Positions 6,112-6,794 of a DNA stretch of 6,794 nt are shown here, piece after piece. Within the stretch, counting starts at the first letter, position 1; every line of letters starts with the position of its first letter. Source of the stretch: Actinomycetota bacterium (GTDB taxonomy: Bacteria; Actinomycetota; Acidimicrobiia; Acidimicrobiales; Ilumatobacteraceae); contig SYDZ01000213.1 in the NCBI GenBank assembly GCA_005801025.1, positions 1 to 6,794 of the forward strand. The letters run 5' to 3'. The notes under the pieces are model-generated. The model was not told where the DNA came from and did not search any database. It was given only the letters and a program-made list of their open reading frames with translations. The translations under genes were made by a program, and so were the position numbers.

Positions 6112-6665
6112 CAGCCAAATCCTTTCAAGCCTGTGAGAGCGTCACGTACGAGTTCGCTCAGTTTAATGCCCGCTTTTTTGCGTTCTTCGCGCACGATGCG
6201 ACGGACACCAGGCTTGGGGGTGGGGTTATCAACGCGAAACATGCGTTCCACGACCCCTGTTACGAAGGCGGGGTATCTGTGCTGCACGCGGTCGGACAAT
6301 ACAAGCTGCGGTATCTTGCGGAGTTTTTTGTGATCTTGCAAAACAAATGTTTCGTTGAGACGATCTGTATAACTCTTTAAAGAGTTGGCAGAGACATTGC
6401 CGGCATCAATCGCCACAGACGCGGATTGGCCTGCATGCATCCCGCTTGCCATAGCAAAATTGACTCCTTCAAGCCAGATGCCGGCCGCCAAACACAAAGC
6501 CGCGGCATCTCCAGCGACTAATAAACCATCAGCCACCATCTTGGGCATCATCTCTAAGCCGGCCTCGGGGATGAGATGGGCGGAGTACTCAACGACTTGC
6601 CCACCCTCAACAAGGGGAGCAATAGCCGGATGCCGCTTGAGTTCGGCGATGATGTCTTCTGGACA
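6111..6665 (-). CDS. FixC/ETF:quinone oxidoreductase-like flavoprotein, C-terminal part only
   Basis: About 184 residues of a FixC-like flavoprotein are recognisable. In order they are PEDIIAELKRHPAIAP, then VEYSAHLIPEAG, then the FAD-contact strand and turn GLLVAGDAAALCLAAGIWLE, then GVNFAMASG, and a basic C-terminus ending LTGLKGFG. The N-terminal Rossmann GxGxxG and most of the FAD domain are missing; full-length family members have about 430 residues. Upstream of about 6665 the same frame stays open to the window edge, but its translation (for example RCKQCHKYRR) is not FixC-like. That stretch is the antisense of a transporter gene, so the gene appears cut by a junction rather than simply running off the window. 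An internal ATG at 6551 is not the real start. The protein would pass electrons from ETF through FixX to quinone. Confidence 0.82.
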   Translation of the reverse strand, partial: CPEDIIAELKRHPAIAPLVEGGQVVEYSAHLIPEAGLEMMPKMVADGLLVAGDAAALCLAAGIWLEGVNFAMASGMHAGQSASVAIDAGNVSANSLKSYTDRLNETFVLQDHKKLRKIPQLVLSDRVQHRYPAFVTGVVERMFRVDNPTPKPGVRRIVREERKKAGIKLSELVRDALTGLKGFG

Positions 6666-6690
6666 GCCGCGTTCGCCGCGTACCAGGTTT
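6655..6690. other. Junction between fixC-like and DMT-transporter sequences
   Basis: FixC-like homology on the - strand (PED at 6662-6654, followed by IIAELKRHP) fades in the same place where + strand transporter homology (WTAAFAAYQ from 6660) begins. Neither gene has a start here, so two coding regions are joined inside both genes. No terminal inverted repeat or transposase is visible. The exact base cannot be fixed by eye. Confidence 0.6.
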
Positions 6691-6794
6691 GCTACTTCGC
6701 TGCAATTGCGCGCATTGGTTTGTCCAGCGCGGTCATGCTCAACATTTGCAGCGCGCCGGTATTTGTGGCACTGCTTGCAGCGCTGCTGCTGCGC
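6660..6794 (+). CDS. EamA/DMT-superfamily transporter fragment, both ends missing
   Basis: The frame with codons at 6660, 6663 and so on gives about 45 residues: a helix AAFAAYQVCYFAAIARIGLS followed by SAVMLNICSAPVFVALLAAL and LLR at the edge. This resembles the third and fourth membrane helices of EamA-type drug/metabolite transporters, especially the SAPVFVALLAALLL helix, which in the family is usually followed by a Gly/Arg-Glu loop. The EamA transporters export small metabolites or amino acids; the substrate cannot be inferred from such a short piece. The reading frame upstream, through the fixC-like part, is not transporter-like (for example PLEFGDDVF is the antisense of FixC codons). 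The true 5' part of this gene is therefore absent. The opposite strand is also open here, but its translation is rich in Cys, Arg, Gln and Asn, as expected for the antisense of membrane helices. Confidence 0.68.

Noticed and set aside
5806..6333. Long open frame on the + strand (175 codons)
   Set aside because: It lies antisense to the fixX-like and fixC-like genes, whose proteins show clear family motifs. Its own translation has no recognisable domain and is rich in Arg, Ser and Thr, as expected for a shadow frame.
6777..6791. GCAGCGCTGC palindrome and CTG repeats near the right edge as a possible recombination site
   Set aside because: The bases are well explained by Leu and Ala codons of the transporter helix, and the palindrome lies about 90 bases from the junction.
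6666..6794. Upstream extension of the fixC-like frame to the window edge
   Set aside because: The frame is open, but the translation is Cys-, Arg-, Gln- and Asn-rich and does not resemble a flavoprotein. The opposite strand gives clear DMT-transporter helices.
1..6794. CRISPR array, tRNA/rRNA or insertion sequence
   Set aside because: No regularly spaced direct repeats, no cloverleaf-like or rRNA-like sequence, and no transposase motif was found; nearly all the sequence is explained by protein genes.

Overview
The window looks like chromosomal DNA from an actinobacterium, probably a low-to-moderate G+C member of Acidimicrobiia (an Ilumatobacter-like lineage). The base composition judged by eye is roughly half G+C. 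The taxon call rests on the mycofactocin genes, the Ser/Thr-rich lipoprotein and the phosphotransferase/dienelactone-hydrolase pair; it is inference, not proof.

Left part (1-1437, + strand): the 3' end of a FadE36/ACAD11-type phosphotransferase overlaps by ATGA with a dienelactone hydrolase-family alpha/beta hydrolase. A small secreted lipoprotein with a conserved-looking C-terminal domain of unknown role follows. Middle part (1457-2875): an SDR oxidoreductase (- strand) ends tail to tail with the lipoprotein gene and is divergent from a single-domain VOC (glyoxalase-fold) protein (+ strand). The short region between these two genes must hold their promoters.

Right part (2971 to about 6660, - strand): a tightly packed operon, read right to left, encodes a FixC/ETF:quinone oxidoreductase-like flavoprotein (5' part missing), a FixX-like ferredoxin, an ETF beta subunit, the mycofactocin peptidase MftE and the mycofactocin glycosyltransferase MftF. 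Stops and starts overlap or lie within about 15 bases of each other. MftE trims the modified MftA precursor, MftF glycosylates the redox cofactor, and the ETF/FixX/FixC-like proteins are well placed to carry electrons from mycofactocin-linked or flavin dehydrogenases to the quinone pool. MftA-MftD and the ETF alpha subunit are not in the window.

The last 130 or so bases do not continue the fixC-like gene. On the + strand they encode a recognisable piece of an EamA/DMT-family transporter, without its start and cut by the window edge. The fixC-like homology stops at about 6655-6690, in the same place where the transporter homology starts. This is either a genomic rearrangement or an assembly chimera near a contig end, and it is the most unusual thing in the window.
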